NCBI RefSeq assembly: GCF_001613245.1
Contig: NZ_BDBZ01000001.1
Coordinates: forward strand, 496,001 to 560,000
Source: Nocardia speluncae NBRC 108251
GTDB taxonomy: Bacteria > Actinomycetota > Actinomycetes > Mycobacteriales > Mycobacteriaceae
Length of the DNA stretch: 64,000 bases
Reading direction: 5' to 3'
In this document: one piece after another, positions 37,587 to 46,901 of the stretch
Numbering within the stretch: position 1 is the stretch's first letter
Layout: every line of letters starts with the position of its first letter
Made by a program: the position numbers and the translations under genes
Notes under the pieces: generated by a model
The model's database searches: none
Told to the model about the DNA's origin: nothing
Seen by the model: the letters and a program-made list of their open reading frames with translations, nothing else

Positions 37587-38458
37587 GTGATCCGCAGTTG
37601 TGGCTGGCCGCCATAGAAATCGGCTGTTTCTTCGCGCTCGTCGCCTTGTCGATCTACCTGGTCGTGGTGGGTGCTTCGTTCTTCAACTTCGCCGCGGGCC
37701 CGTACGCGATGGCCGCCGCACTACTCGCCGGGTACGCCGCCGCGCACTGGGGCGTGCCGGTCCTGCTCGGCGCGGTCCTGGGCATCGCAGTGGCCGTGGG
37801 GATATCGCTGATCACCGAGATCGTGGTGGTCCGGCCGGTACAGCGCCGCTCGGGCGGCGCCGAACTGCCCGCCCTGGTCGCTGTCACGGCGACGCTGTTC
37901 GCGATTCAGCAGCTGGCGGGCACAGTCTTCGGCCGGACCCCGGTGCCGGTGCCGAATCTCCTCGGACTCCCCGACTTCCGTATCGGGTCGGTGGGTGTAC
38001 AAGGGACGACGGCCACCATCATCCTGGTTACCGCGGTCGCGCTGGCGGCCACCGTGCTCTGGCTCCGTGCCACCGCCACAGGCCAGCTGTTGCGCGCCGT
38101 CGGTGACAACCACGACGCGGCCCGGATGATCGGCGTGAATGTGAACCGGGTGCGGTTGTGGGCCTTCGGCCTGTCCGGCGCCATCGCCGGGATCGCGGGA
38201 ATCATCTTCGCGGCCAAATCCGGTGCCCAGTTCACCAGTGGATTGTCCTGGACGCTCACCGGATTCCTCGCCCTGGTCGTCGGGGGCACCGGTAAACCGT
38301 GGGCGCCCCTGATCGGTGGGCTCGCGCTCGGCTGGGTACAGGTGTTCGGCAGTTTCTATTTCGGCGCGACCGGAAGTTCGATCGCCATATTCCTGGTCGC
38401 CCTCGTGTTCTTCGCGTTCCGGCCCGAAGGCCTGTTCCAACGAAAGGTGCGGGTGTGA
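37583..38458 (+). CDS. LIV-type ABC transporter permease 1 (LivH-like)
   Basis: 291 residues with about eight predicted membrane helices (CFFALVALSIYLVVVGASFF; AMAAALLAGYAAA). The cytoplasmic loop ATATGQLLRAVGDNHDAARMIGVN is the LivH/LivM coupling motif. The ATG at 37583 overlaps the binding-protein stop (ATGA). It forms the channel with the LivM-like protein. Confidence 0.92.
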   Translation: MSDPQLWLAAIEIGCFFALVALSIYLVVVGASFFNFAAGPYAMAAALLAGYAAAHWGVPVLLGAVLGIAVAVGISLITEIVVVRPVQRRSGGAELPALVAVTATLFAIQQLAGTVFGRTPVPVPNLLGLPDFRIGSVGVQGTTATIILVTAVALAATVLWLRATATGQLLRAVGDNHDAARMIGVNVNRVRLWAFGLSGAIAGIAGIIFAAKSGAQFTSGLSWTLTGFLALVVGGTGKPWAPLIGGLALGWVQVFGSFYFGATGSSIAIFLVALVFFAFRPEGLFQRKVRV

Positions 38459-39474
38459 TGGCTGTTGTCACGACCACCGAAACCGCTACCCCGGCCACCA
38501 GAACCGGTACGACCGCCGCGCGGACCGTACTCGGGGAGCTGGGAATCTGCCTGGGCGTCCTCGCCGCCGTACTGCTCTGGATGGGGCCCAGCCTGTATCG
38601 GCAGGATCTGGTGTTCCTGGCGGCCACCTACGGGCTGGTGGCGTTGGGTATGTATCTGCCGTTCGTCCTGGCAGGTTCGCTGTCCATGGCCTACAGCGCC
38701 TATGCGGCCATCGGCGCGTACGCGGTCGCGTATCTGTCGGTGAAACAAGGCCTTTCCCCCTGGTGGGGCTGGCTCGCCGGAATGGTGATCGCGGCCGCGG
38801 TCGCCCTCGTCCTCGCCGTGGCGACCAGGAAGCTGTCCGGGTTCTACCTCGCCGCCGTCACCCTGCTGTTCGCGATCGCGTTCGAGCACTGGCTCGGCGA
38901 CGCCACCTCGATCACCGGCGGATCGTCCGGAATCGCAAATATTGCGGTGCCCTCGGTGTTCGGCTGGGAACCACCCCGTTACGCCCAGGTGGTGGCCGCG
39001 ATCGCCTTCGTCTGCGTGGTCGCGGTGCTGATCGACAGGTTGCGCCGGTCGGCGTGGGGGCTCACGCTGTCCGCGGCGCGGGAGAACGCGCCCGCGGTTC
39101 GGTCCGCCGGGATCTCCCCGACCCATCTGACCGTGGTGGCGCTGGCCGTCGGCGCGGCGATCGCCTCCACGGGTGGTGCACTGTTCACCGTCTCGGTGCA
39201 GGCGGTGACGCCGGAGACCTTCGGCCTGGACCTGGTGTTCCTGGCGATATTCATGCCGATCATCGGCGGCCGCGGATCGGCGTGGGGCGCTCCCCTGGGG
39301 GCACTGATCGTCGTGGGAGTCACACTGAACATGCCCGGATATCAGGGATCGGGTGAGCTGCTGCTGGCGGTGGTCGTCCTGGTGATCCTCTTGCTCGCGC
39401 CCGGCGGAGTGATCGGCTGGGGACACCGGATTCTGCAACGGCTCATACCGTCCCGGACCATGGACAGGAGGTGA
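38458..39474 (+). CDS. LIV-type ABC transporter permease 2 (LivM-like)
   Basis: 338 residues. A soluble Thr/Ala-rich N-terminus precedes about nine predicted helices. LivM landmarks are YGLVALGMYLPFVLAGSLSM, KLSGFYLAAVTLLFAIAF and AWGLTLSAARENAPAVRSAG (coupling loop). It shares one base with the preceding stop codon. Its end overlaps the upstream flank of the ATPase gene. Confidence 0.92.
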   Translation: MAVVTTTETATPATRTGTTAARTVLGELGICLGVLAAVLLWMGPSLYRQDLVFLAATYGLVALGMYLPFVLAGSLSMAYSAYAAIGAYAVAYLSVKQGLSPWWGWLAGMVIAAAVALVLAVATRKLSGFYLAAVTLLFAIAFEHWLGDATSITGGSSGIANIAVPSVFGWEPPRYAQVVAAIAFVCVVAVLIDRLRRSAWGLTLSAARENAPAVRSAGISPTHLTVVALAVGAAIASTGGALFTVSVQAVTPETFGLDLVFLAIFMPIIGGRGSAWGAPLGALIVVGVTLNMPGYQGSGELLLAVVVLVILLLAPGGVIGWGHRILQRLIPSRTMDRR

Positions 39475-39479
39475 CGACG

Positions 39480-40256
39480 ATGGCATCCACAGCTCTGCTG
39501 TCCGTGACCGGGTTGACCAAGCGCTACGGCGGCGTCACCGCGGTCGACGAGGTGAGTTTCGATCTACCCGCGGGCCGCGTGCTCGGACTGGTCGGCCCGA
39601 ACGGGGCAGGAAAGACCACCTTGGTCGACTGCATCGTGGGCACCCAGACCCCGGACTCGGGCACCGTACACGTCGACGGTCGTGCCCTGCCCGACGGTCC
39701 CGCAGCGCGGGCACGGGCCGGGCTGGCCCGCACCTTCCAGCATCCGCAGCTGGCGCTCGAACTGACCCCGGTGCAGAACATCGTGCCCGGTATCGTCGGC
39801 CGGTCGATCGGTTCCTACGGTGCCTCGTTGCGGGCGCTGCTCCGCGGACTCGCGGGCACGCCCCGGACGGTGCTCGACAGGGCGGCGGCAGTGGCCGCGG
39901 AGTACGGGGTCACCACCGACCGTGTGCCCACCGGCAGCCTCGGTCTCGGCTCCCAGCGGCTGGTCGAAATCGCCCGCGCGATGGCCGCCGAACCGCGGGT
40001 GCTGCTGCTGGACGAGCCGTTCGCCGGATCCGATACCGAAGGGATCGCGGCGATCTCGCATGCCGTGCACCAGGTCCGCGAGGCAGGGCATTCGGTGGTG
40101 CTGGTGGACCACAATGTCGACCTGATAGCCGAACTGGCCGATTCGGTGGTGCTGCTGGCCGACGGCGCGGTCGCGTTCACCGGCAGCCCGCAGGACTGTA
40201 TGCGCAGCACGGAAATGCAATCCGTGTACTTCGGCACCACCGAGGAGGCTCGATGA
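39480..40256 (+). CDS. LIV-type ABC transporter ATPase 1 (LivG-like)
   Basis: 258-residue ATPase. Walker A GPNGAGKTT, Walker B VLLLDEPFAG, H-loop VVLVDHN. The signature region reads GSLGLGSQRLVEIARA, with LGLGSQ in place of the canonical LSGGQ, as seen in divergent LivG proteins. AGGAGGT supports the ATG at 39480; the GTG at 39471 overlaps the previous stop and lies upstream of that ribosome site. LivF-like partner overlaps by four bases. Confidence 0.92.
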   Translation: MASTALLSVTGLTKRYGGVTAVDEVSFDLPAGRVLGLVGPNGAGKTTLVDCIVGTQTPDSGTVHVDGRALPDGPAARARAGLARTFQHPQLALELTPVQNIVPGIVGRSIGSYGASLRALLRGLAGTPRTVLDRAAAVAAEYGVTTDRVPTGSLGLGSQRLVEIARAMAAEPRVLLLDEPFAGSDTEGIAAISHAVHQVREAGHSVVLVDHNVDLIAELADSVVLLADGAVAFTGSPQDCMRSTEMQSVYFGTTEEAR

Positions 40257-40954
40257 TCAGCGCCCACGGACTCACCGTCCGCTACGGGAAAGCAGTCGCC
40301 GTCCGCGATGTGGCGTTCGAGGCCCGCTCCGGGGAGGTCACCGCGGTGGTGGGGCCGAACGGGGCCGGCAAGTCGAGCCTGCTGTCTGCGGTGTTCGGCA
40401 GTACACCTGCCACCGGAACCGTCACCGTCGACGAACACGATCTCGGTGGCGATCCGGCCCAGAAGAGGCTGCGCACCGGAGTCGCCTTCGTCCCGCAGGG
40501 CCGGCAACTGTTCCCGCGCCTGACCGTACGGGAGAACCTGGAGATCGGGGCCCGGCTGCTCGGCGCCCGCAACGATGTCCTCGAATCGGCGTTCGACCGC
40601 TTCCCGATTCTGCGGACCCGTGCGAAACAACTCGCTGGTGTGCTGTCCGGCGGGGAACAGCAGATGCTGCTGCTCGCCCGGGCCCTGCTGGTCGAACCGC
40701 GGGCGCTGCTGCTCGACGAGATGACCACCGGGCTCTCCCCGAAGATCGCCGGTGAACTGCTCGACCACGTCCGCGCACTGGCGGATTCGGGTATCACGGT
40801 GCTCGTCGCCGAGCCGGCGCTGTACCGGGTGGCCCGAATCGTCGACCGCGGGTACGTCATGATCCGGGGCTCGCTTTCCGAGCCGAAGGACACCGCCGAC
40901 GCACTCGATACCGCCTACCGGGCATCCATGGGGATGCTCGAGGAAGCGCTGTGA
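40253..40954 (+). CDS. LIV-type ABC transporter ATPase 2 (LivF-like)
   Basis: 233-residue ATPase. Walker A GPNGAGKSS, Q-loop VPQGRQLFPRLTV, signature LSGGEQQMLLLARAL, Walker B LLLDEMTTGLSP. The usual H-loop His is replaced, the region reading TVLVAEPALYRVA; LivF proteins normally have EQ or EH-type variants here. Overlaps LivG by four bases (ATGA) and abuts the CoA ligase (GTGATG). Confidence 0.92.
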   Translation: MISAHGLTVRYGKAVAVRDVAFEARSGEVTAVVGPNGAGKSSLLSAVFGSTPATGTVTVDEHDLGGDPAQKRLRTGVAFVPQGRQLFPRLTVRENLEIGARLLGARNDVLESAFDRFPILRTRAKQLAGVLSGGEQQMLLLARALLVEPRALLLDEMTTGLSPKIAGELLDHVRALADSGITVLVAEPALYRVARIVDRGYVMIRGSLSEPKDTADALDTAYRASMGMLEEAL

Positions 40955-42582
40955 TGGATCACGTTCCCCTAGCCGATATCGCCCCCGCGTTCACTGCGGA
41001 CCCCGAGTCCTGCACCGGATATTCCGTCAGCGACCTCGTCCGCACATGGGGTGCCACCCGCGCGGACGAACCCGCCTATATCAGCCCGGACGGCGCCACC
41101 ACCTGGGCCGAATACGACAGCCTCGCGGACCGCGTCTGCGCCGCGCTACGCGCCCTCGGCGATATTGCGGCGGTCACGGTGTACCTGCCCGATACCGTGG
41201 AGTTCCATGCCGCGCTCGTCGGCGCCTACCGGGCCGGGGTCCTCGCCGTCGCTGTCGGGGCCCGTTCCGGACCGGCGGAATTAGCTCATCTGATGTCGGC
41301 CTCGGGGTCGACCGTGCTGGTGACCGCCGGGGAGAACCGCGGTGTACCGGTCGCGAAACTGGTGCAGGAGCTGCGGCTGCGTGATACGACGCCGGCGCAT
41401 GTGGTGCTGGTCGAGGGGGCACAGGTCATCCTGGAGAGCGCCGCGGCACCGAGCGACCGGGGTCAGGGCTTCCGCGGGTTCTCGGTAGACGATATCTGCT
41501 TGCTCAACAGCACATCCGGCACCACCGGACGACCGAAACTGGTCATGCAGACGCAGCGCCGGTGGAGCACCTTCGCCGCGATCGCCTGCCGCAACGCCGA
41601 TATGGGGCCCGAGGAGGTCGTTGCCGCATTCGTGCCCGCGCCGTTCGGATTCGGCCTGTGGACCTCGCATTTCCTGCCCGCACTGCTCGGCCGGCCGGCA
41701 CTGGTGATGAGCCGGTTCGATCCGGCGGTCGCGATCGATCTGATGGCCGAGCATCGCGCCACGATTCTCGCCTGTGTGAGCACCCAGTTCCGGATGATGC
41801 TGCAGACACCGGACCGGGAACTGTCGGGCGCCGAGGCCTTACGTGCCATGTTCACCGGCGGCGAGGCCGTGCCCTACGCCGAGGCCAAACGTTTCGAGGA
41901 GGCGACGGGGGCACTGGTTCTGCAGTTCTACGGCTCCAACGAAACCGGGGCGGCGAGCGGCACCACCGTCCACGACGACGAGGAGACCCGGCTCGGTACC
42001 GGCGGGCGCCTGATCCCGGAGATGAACGTCCGCATCCTCGACGACGGGACGAACGAGGGCGGTACGGGTATCCGGCGCGGACAGCCCGCGGTACACGGAC
42101 CGCTCATGTCCCCCGGCTACTGGAACGACGAGGCCGCGAACGCCGAACTGTTCACCGGCGACGGATGGATCCGGCTCGGTGACATCGTCGAAGTCGACGA
42201 GAGCGACCGGCTGCGCGTGGTGGGGCGGCTGGCGGATCTGATCATCCGCGGTGGGAAGAACATCTCCGCGCTCGAAGTGGAGGACTACATACGCGAGCAT
42301 CCCGCCGTGGAAATGGTCGCCGCGGTCGGGGTCCCCGACCCCCTGTTCGGTGAACGGCTCTGCGCCGCCGTCACTCTGACCGCGGGGGCCGGGCAGCTGA
42401 CGCTCGCGGACCTGAACTCGTGGTTACGCGAACAAGGGATCACCCGGGAGTACCTGCCGGAACGGCTGCGGGTGCTCGAGCGGATGCCCTTGGCGCCGGG
42501 CGGCAAGATCGCCAAGGCGCAGGTCAAGCAGATCGCCGAGAGGAGTGTGGAAGATGCAGACGGACAACACGACAAAGAGTGA
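40954..42582 (+). CDS. Acyl-CoA synthetase (AMP-forming) in transporter operon
   Basis: 542-residue adenylate-forming ligase. Nucleotide loop STSGTTGRPK (about 186-195), A5 motif FYGSNETG, A7 motif WIRLGD, and hinge LADLIIRGGKNISALEVE; the catalytic Lys is in APGGKIAKAQVK. The overall shape suggests the fatty/aromatic acid CoA ligase group. A GTG at 40951 overlaps the ATPase stop; I take the ATG at 40954, better spaced from GAGGAAG. Coupling to the importer suggests that the imported acid is trapped as its CoA thioester. Confidence 0.92.
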   Translation: MDHVPLADIAPAFTADPESCTGYSVSDLVRTWGATRADEPAYISPDGATTWAEYDSLADRVCAALRALGDIAAVTVYLPDTVEFHAALVGAYRAGVLAVAVGARSGPAELAHLMSASGSTVLVTAGENRGVPVAKLVQELRLRDTTPAHVVLVEGAQVILESAAAPSDRGQGFRGFSVDDICLLNSTSGTTGRPKLVMQTQRRWSTFAAIACRNADMGPEEVVAAFVPAPFGFGLWTSHFLPALLGRPALVMSRFDPAVAIDLMAEHRATILACVSTQFRMMLQTPDRELSGAEALRAMFTGGEAVPYAEAKRFEEATGALVLQFYGSNETGAASGTTVHDDEETRLGTGGRLIPEMNVRILDDGTNEGGTGIRRGQPAVHGPLMSPGYWNDEAANAELFTGDGWIRLGDIVEVDESDRLRVVGRLADLIIRGGKNISALEVEDYIREHPAVEMVAAVGVPDPLFGERLCAAVTLTAGAGQLTLADLNSWLREQGITREYLPERLRVLERMPLAPGGKIAKAQVKQIAERSVEDADGQHDKE

Positions 42583-43405
42583 TCTCGACGGTCGCACCGC
42601 TGTCGTCACCGGCGCGGCGCGTGGCCAGGGTCGCGCCGTCGCGCGGGCACTCGCCCGGCGAGGTGCCACCGTGCGGCTCGCTGACCTGTGCGCGGCCGGC
42701 GATACCGCCCCCTATCCCCTGGCCACCGCAGACGATCTGGCGGAGACTGTCCGCCTGATCGAGGCGGACGGCGGACACTGCCACACTTCGGTACTCGACG
42801 TCCGGGACGCCGCCGCCGTAACAGCCTTCGCTCATGCCGCGGCCGAACAGTCGGGCCGGATCGATATTCTCGTCACCTGCGCGGGAATCGTGGGCTTCGC
42901 GCCCGTCACCGAACTCTCCGACGCCATGTGGTCGGATATGCTCGCCACCAACCTGACCGGGACGTTCAACTGTCTCCGCGCGGTCCTGCCCCATATGACC
43001 GGTGGGTGGGGCCGGATCGTCGCCATCTCGTCGATGAGCGGGCGGCAGGGCACCCCGAACCTCGCGCACTATTCGGCGTCCAAATGGGGTGTGATCGGTC
43101 TGGTCAAATCCGTCGCGCTCGAATACGCGGAGACCGGTGTAACCGCGAATATCGTCTGCCCCACCAATGTCGACACTCCGATGCTGCACAACCCCGCCCT
43201 GTATTCCCTGTTCGCCCCCGACCTGGACAATCCCACCCGGGAAGAGGTCGAGCCCCGGTACGCGCGGATGAGCCCCATGCGGATCCCGTGGTGTCCCCCC
43301 GAGGCGATCGCCGACGCGGTCGATCATCTTGTCGGTGAATCCGGGCGCTATACCACTGGGTCGGTGCTCGACGTGGGACTCGGCGGGACTGCCCGGATGC
43401 CGTGA
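42554..43405 (+). CDS. Mycofactocin-type SDR oxidoreductase
   Basis: 283-residue short-chain dehydrogenase with VTGAARGQGRAVARALARRG, catalytic Ser in AISSMSG and YSASK. It carries the extra segment after beta-2 (LADLCAAGDTAPYPLATADD, about 43-62) characteristic of the mycofactocin-coupled SDR group. Those enzymes hold NAD tightly and pass electrons to the peptide-derived cofactor mycofactocin. The ATG at 42554 is about nine bases after GAGGAG. As last gene of the importer-ligase operon it would oxidise an alcohol in the same pathway. Mycofactocin biosynthesis genes are not in this window. Confidence 0.9.
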   Translation: MQTDNTTKSDLDGRTAVVTGAARGQGRAVARALARRGATVRLADLCAAGDTAPYPLATADDLAETVRLIEADGGHCHTSVLDVRDAAAVTAFAHAAAEQSGRIDILVTCAGIVGFAPVTELSDAMWSDMLATNLTGTFNCLRAVLPHMTGGWGRIVAISSMSGRQGTPNLAHYSASKWGVIGLVKSVALEYAETGVTANIVCPTNVDTPMLHNPALYSLFAPDLDNPTREEVEPRYARMSPMRIPWCPPEAIADAVDHLVGESGRYTTGSVLDVGLGGTARMP

Positions 43406-43419
43406 GGATCGCTACTCGA

Positions 43420-44460
43420 TCAGTCCAGGTCGGAGAGGTCGAGCACGAAACGGTAGCGGACGTCGTTACGTTCGAGCCGGTCGAGGGCTTCGTTCACCCG
43501 CCCCGACGGCAGGACTTCGACATCGGCGGTGATGTCGTGCCGGGCACAGAAGTCCAGGAGGGCGGTGGTGGCGGGTCGGCCGCCACTGCCGGCCGACCCG
43601 AGTCTCTTGCGGCCGATGAGGAGATCGGTGGTCTGCACGGTGACCGGCCCCAGATATCCGACTTGGCTGAGTGTTCCGTCGAGGGCGACCAGCCGTAGGT
43701 AGGGCCCGAGATCGTGCGGGACGGAAATCGTATCGATCACGACATCGAATCTGTCCCTGGCTGCGCTCATTTCGGCAGCATCGGTGGAGACCAGGACCTC
43801 GCGCGCGCCGAGTCTGTGGGCATCGGCGGCTTTGTTCTGTGTTCTGCTGACTACCGCGGTGTCGGCACCCAGCGCGACGGACAGTTTGACCGCCAGATGA
43901 CCCAGGCCGCCCAGCCCGACCACCGCGACGCGGGTGCCCGGTCCGACCCCGAGTGCGCACAGCGGCTCCCAGACCGTGATTCCGGCACATAACAAGGGAG
44001 CCGCACCGGCGGGGTCGAGTCCATCGGGCAGGTGGTAGGCGAACCGGTCGCGGACCAGGTATTCCCGGGAGTAGGCACCCAGGGTCGCCGATCCGTCGCG
44101 CCGGTCGGTGCCGCCGTAGGTGAGGGTGGGAAAATCGCCGCAGAAATTCTCCTGACCGGCCCGGCACATGCCACATTCACCACAGGAGTCGACGATGTTG
44201 CCTACCGCGACCGGATCGCCGATATCGAATCCGGCCACCTCGCGGCCGACTTCTGTGACCACGCCGGTGAATTCGTGTCCGGGTACGAGCACCGGGTCCC
44301 GCTCGCCGCGATAACCACGGACGGCATGGAGGTCGGTACCGCAGACGCCGCAGTAGTCCACTCGCACCGCGATATCGTCCGGGCGAAGTGCACGACGCAG
44401 GACGGGTGCCCGCTGTAGCGTCGCCGCGTCCACTGCGTGCCAACCGACCGTTTTCCGCAT
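43420..44460 (-). CDS. Zinc-dependent alcohol dehydrogenase
   Basis: 346-residue medium-chain dehydrogenase of the cinnamyl alcohol dehydrogenase-like group. Catalytic zinc ligands: Cys37 in YCGVCGTD and His62 in GHEF, with a third Cys in LLCAGITVW. Structural zinc: Cys93, 96, 99 and 107. Cofactor loop VVGLGGLGHLAVKL, followed by SRTQNK, suggests NADP(H). AAAGGAG seven bases upstream fixes the ATG at 44460. It converges with the SDR (14 bases between) and is divergent from a TetR with two shared operators. It may reduce or oxidise an aldehyde/alcohol of the neighbouring pathway. Confidence 0.92.
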   Translation of the reverse strand: MRKTVGWHAVDAATLQRAPVLRRALRPDDIAVRVDYCGVCGTDLHAVRGYRGERDPVLVPGHEFTGVVTEVGREVAGFDIGDPVAVGNIVDSCGECGMCRAGQENFCGDFPTLTYGGTDRRDGSATLGAYSREYLVRDRFAYHLPDGLDPAGAAPLLCAGITVWEPLCALGVGPGTRVAVVGLGGLGHLAVKLSVALGADTAVVSRTQNKAADAHRLGAREVLVSTDAAEMSAARDRFDVVIDTISVPHDLGPYLRLVALDGTLSQVGYLGPVTVQTTDLLIGRKRLGSAGSGGRPATTALLDFCARHDITADVEVLPSGRVNEALDRLERNDVRYRFVLDLSDLD

Positions 44461-44474
44461 TCCCAGCTCCTTTA

Positions 44475-44538
44475 AACAGACTATTCTGTCTATTGAGCGT
44501 AGCCCCGGATAGACGATCAGTAAACAGACTGTTCTGTT
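44475..44538. promoter_or_regulatory. Twin AACAGA-N4-TCTGTT operators
   Basis: AACAGACTATTCTGTC (44475-44490) and AACAGACTGTTCTGTT (44523-44538) are two copies of the same 16-base site, 48 bases apart, between the divergent dehydrogenase and TetR genes. One copy sits close to each start codon, so each promoter has its own operator for the TetR protein. Confidence 0.75.
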
Positions 44539-44552
44539 GTAAATTGGGTGCC

Positions 44553-45140
44553 ATGACCGATCGACCCCTGACCGCCCGCGGCGCCGCCACCCGCGACCGC
44601 ATTCTCGAGGCGGCGACCCGCGAGTTCGCCGCACACGGTATCGCCGGGGCCCGGATCGAACGGATCGTCGCGGACGCACGCACGAACAAAGCGCAGCTCT
44701 ACGGCTATTTCGGCAACAAGGAAGCCCTGTTCGACGCCATCTTCACCGGTTCGCTGGAACGCATCGTGAACGTCGTGCCCATCGACGCGACCGATCTCGC
44801 GGACTGGGCGGTGCGGTTGTACGACGAATACCTCCGCCGACCCGACCTGATCCGGCTTGCCACCTGGGCCCGCCTGGAGCGCCGGCCCGCCGGGCACCTG
44901 GTGGACGATACCGACCGGCTCGACGATCACAAGCTGCGTGCCATCGCCGGCGCGCAAGCCGCGGGCCTCGTCTGCCCCGGCGATCCTTTCGACGTGATGG
45001 CCCTGGTGATCTCGATGTCCATGGCCTGGTCGCCGGTCAGCAATGTCTACGCCGCCACCGCGGAGGAACCGCGGGAGACGCACGACCGGCGCCGTACGCT
45101 GCTCCGCGAAACCGTCCGGCGCGCCGTGATGACAACCTGA
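44553..45140 (+). CDS. TetR family regulator beside alcohol dehydrogenase
   Basis: 195 residues. DNA-binding domain: RDRILEAATREFAAHGIAGA, then IERIVADARTNKAQLYGYFG. The C-terminal domain (LADWAVRLYDEYLRRPDLIRL is about 88-108) is typical of actinobacterial TetR proteins. Divergent from the alcohol dehydrogenase across 92 bases with two identical-type operators, so it almost certainly represses both. Ligand unknown, perhaps the aldehyde substrate. Confidence 0.9.
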   Translation: MTDRPLTARGAATRDRILEAATREFAAHGIAGARIERIVADARTNKAQLYGYFGNKEALFDAIFTGSLERIVNVVPIDATDLADWAVRLYDEYLRRPDLIRLATWARLERRPAGHLVDDTDRLDDHKLRAIAGAQAAGLVCPGDPFDVMALVISMSMAWSPVSNVYAATAEEPRETHDRRRTLLRETVRRAVMTT

Positions 45141-45247
45141 CCACCGCAGCAATGCGCGTTCGCCGGGTCCGCCTTCGCCCTTGCCGAGGACCGCGCGGAC
45201 AGGAGCGCCGGTTACGGTGACGGAACCGGTGTGAACAGGAGTCGCTC

Positions 45248-46795
45248 ATGGTGCGGTTGGATCATCTCGTCAACGTGCTCGGCGGATACGGCGTGCGGTT
45301 ACGCTGCTGCCCGGTATCGCGGGCGACCATGCTCCGCAGCGTCGCGATGCACGATGCCACCGGGTCCGAGGCAGCGCCCGGAGATATCTTCCTCGCCGTC
45401 GGCGCCGGATCGGTGAGTGCAGCGGTGCTCGGGGCGCGGTCGGCGAAAGCAGTCGCGGTGCTGGTACGTGGCGGTGCAGAAGCCGAACGGGAGGCGGCCG
45501 CGATCGGGCCCGGCGGCGGGGTCGCGGTGCTGGTGATGGATCCCGCCGTGTCGTGGAGTCAGATCACAGGTGTGGTGTACGGGCTGGTGCTGGAGGGGCG
45601 AGAAACCGCGTCCGGCCGCGGACCGACGGACCTTTTCGCGCTGGCGGACAGCCTGGCGGACGCGGTCGAGGGGGCGGTGACCATCGAGGACTCGCTCTCG
45701 CGCGTCATGGCCCACTCCACGCTGCACGGAACAGCCGACCGCGCACTGGCGGAGACCGTGCTACAGCGGCAGCAGCCGGTTGCATTGCGGGAGCTCTTCG
45801 AAACGCGCGGTGTGCCCGCGCATCTGCTGAGATCCGACGAACCGCTGTTCGTCGAACCGGAGACCGGACTCGGGCTCGACGGCCGGACGGTGGTCGCGGT
45901 GCGCGTGGGCCGCGAACTACTGGGCTCTGTGTGGGTGGCCTGCGCGAAACCGTTACCCCCCGCCAGGCGGGGCGCGCTGACCGACGGTGCCCGCACGGTC
46001 GCCCTGCATCTGCTGCGGTCACGGGCCAGCGCGGACCTGGAGCGTCAGGTCGAATCGGAACTGGTGATCCGGCTGCTGGAGGGCAGCCCCGACGCCGCGA
46101 CCGTGACCGGCCGGCTCGGCTTGGCGCCGGCACCGTTGCGAGTGGTCGCGGTGCGTGCGCAGATCGCGAGCGAACGCCATGCCGGTTTGCTGCTGGCCTT
46201 CGAACAGGCCACCTTCGGTTTCGGGTGGTCCCGCCCGGGACGCAGCACCCTGTCGGACAACACCGTGTACACGATCCTGCCCGGCGAACACGTCCGCACC
46301 GCCCGCGACTGGGTCGCCGGTTTGCGGGCCGCACTCCCGGCCCGAGTCACGTTGTCGGCCGGAATCGGCGGTCCGGCCACGGCTACCGACCTGCCCGACT
46401 CACGGCAGGAAGCGGACGAATGCCTGGCATTACACGAACAGCGGTCGACCGGTAGCAGCTTCCCCGCCTACGACGAATCATGGGGCGAGATCCTGTTGCA
46501 GCGGTTGCGCACCGCCGCGCGCACCGGCCGGATACCGGCCCGCGGCCCGGTCGCGGAGCTGCGCCGATACGACGGCGAGCACGCCACCTCCTACGTCGCG
46601 ACACTGCGCGCATGGCTCGACGCCCAGGGTGATCTCGCCGAGGCTGCCACCCGGCTCGGCGTCCACCCGAACACCATCCGCAACCGGCTGCGGAAAATGC
46701 GTGAAGTCGCCGTCCTGGACCTCGACGATCCCCGCACCCGCCTCGCGATGACGATCGACCTCGCCGCATTCGACGACGACCGACCCCCCTTGTAG
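45248..46795 (+). CDS. PucR family transcriptional regulator
   Basis: 515 residues. N-terminal purine-catabolism-type PucR domain (APGDIFLAVGAG; DPAVSWSQITGVVYG), a GAF-like middle, a GGDEF-like segment (about 275-400), and a C-terminal HTH_30 domain (LAEAATRLGVHPNTIRNRLR). PucR activators sense nitrogen compounds or catabolic intermediates. It follows the TetR gene on the same strand after 107 bases and is followed by a short hairpin. Its target may be elsewhere, as no purine genes are nearby. Confidence 0.9.
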   Translation: MVRLDHLVNVLGGYGVRLRCCPVSRATMLRSVAMHDATGSEAAPGDIFLAVGAGSVSAAVLGARSAKAVAVLVRGGAEAEREAAAIGPGGGVAVLVMDPAVSWSQITGVVYGLVLEGRETASGRGPTDLFALADSLADAVEGAVTIEDSLSRVMAHSTLHGTADRALAETVLQRQQPVALRELFETRGVPAHLLRSDEPLFVEPETGLGLDGRTVVAVRVGRELLGSVWVACAKPLPPARRGALTDGARTVALHLLRSRASADLERQVESELVIRLLEGSPDAATVTGRLGLAPAPLRVVAVRAQIASERHAGLLLAFEQATFGFGWSRPGRSTLSDNTVYTILPGEHVRTARDWVAGLRAALPARVTLSAGIGGPATATDLPDSRQEADECLALHEQRSTGSSFPAYDESWGEILLQRLRTAARTGRIPARGPVAELRRYDGEHATSYVATLRAWLDAQGDLAEAATRLGVHPNTIRNRLRKMREVAVLDLDDPRTRLAMTIDLAAFDDDRPPL

Positions 46796-46826
46796 AAATC
46801 GAACAACTGACGGGACCAAAACTGTG

Positions 46827-46850
46827 CCACCCGGACATGCCTACGGGTGG
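46827..46850 (+). terminator. Hairpin after PucR gene
   Basis: CCACCCG (46827-46833) pairs with CGGGTGG (46844-46850) over a 10-base loop, 32 bases after the PucR stop. It is short and lacks a U-tract, so moderate support. Confidence 0.4.
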
Positions 46851-46901
46851 GTTGACGCGTCATCATGGCTGTAAAGCGCATCGTTCGATATGGAGGTGAG
46901 C

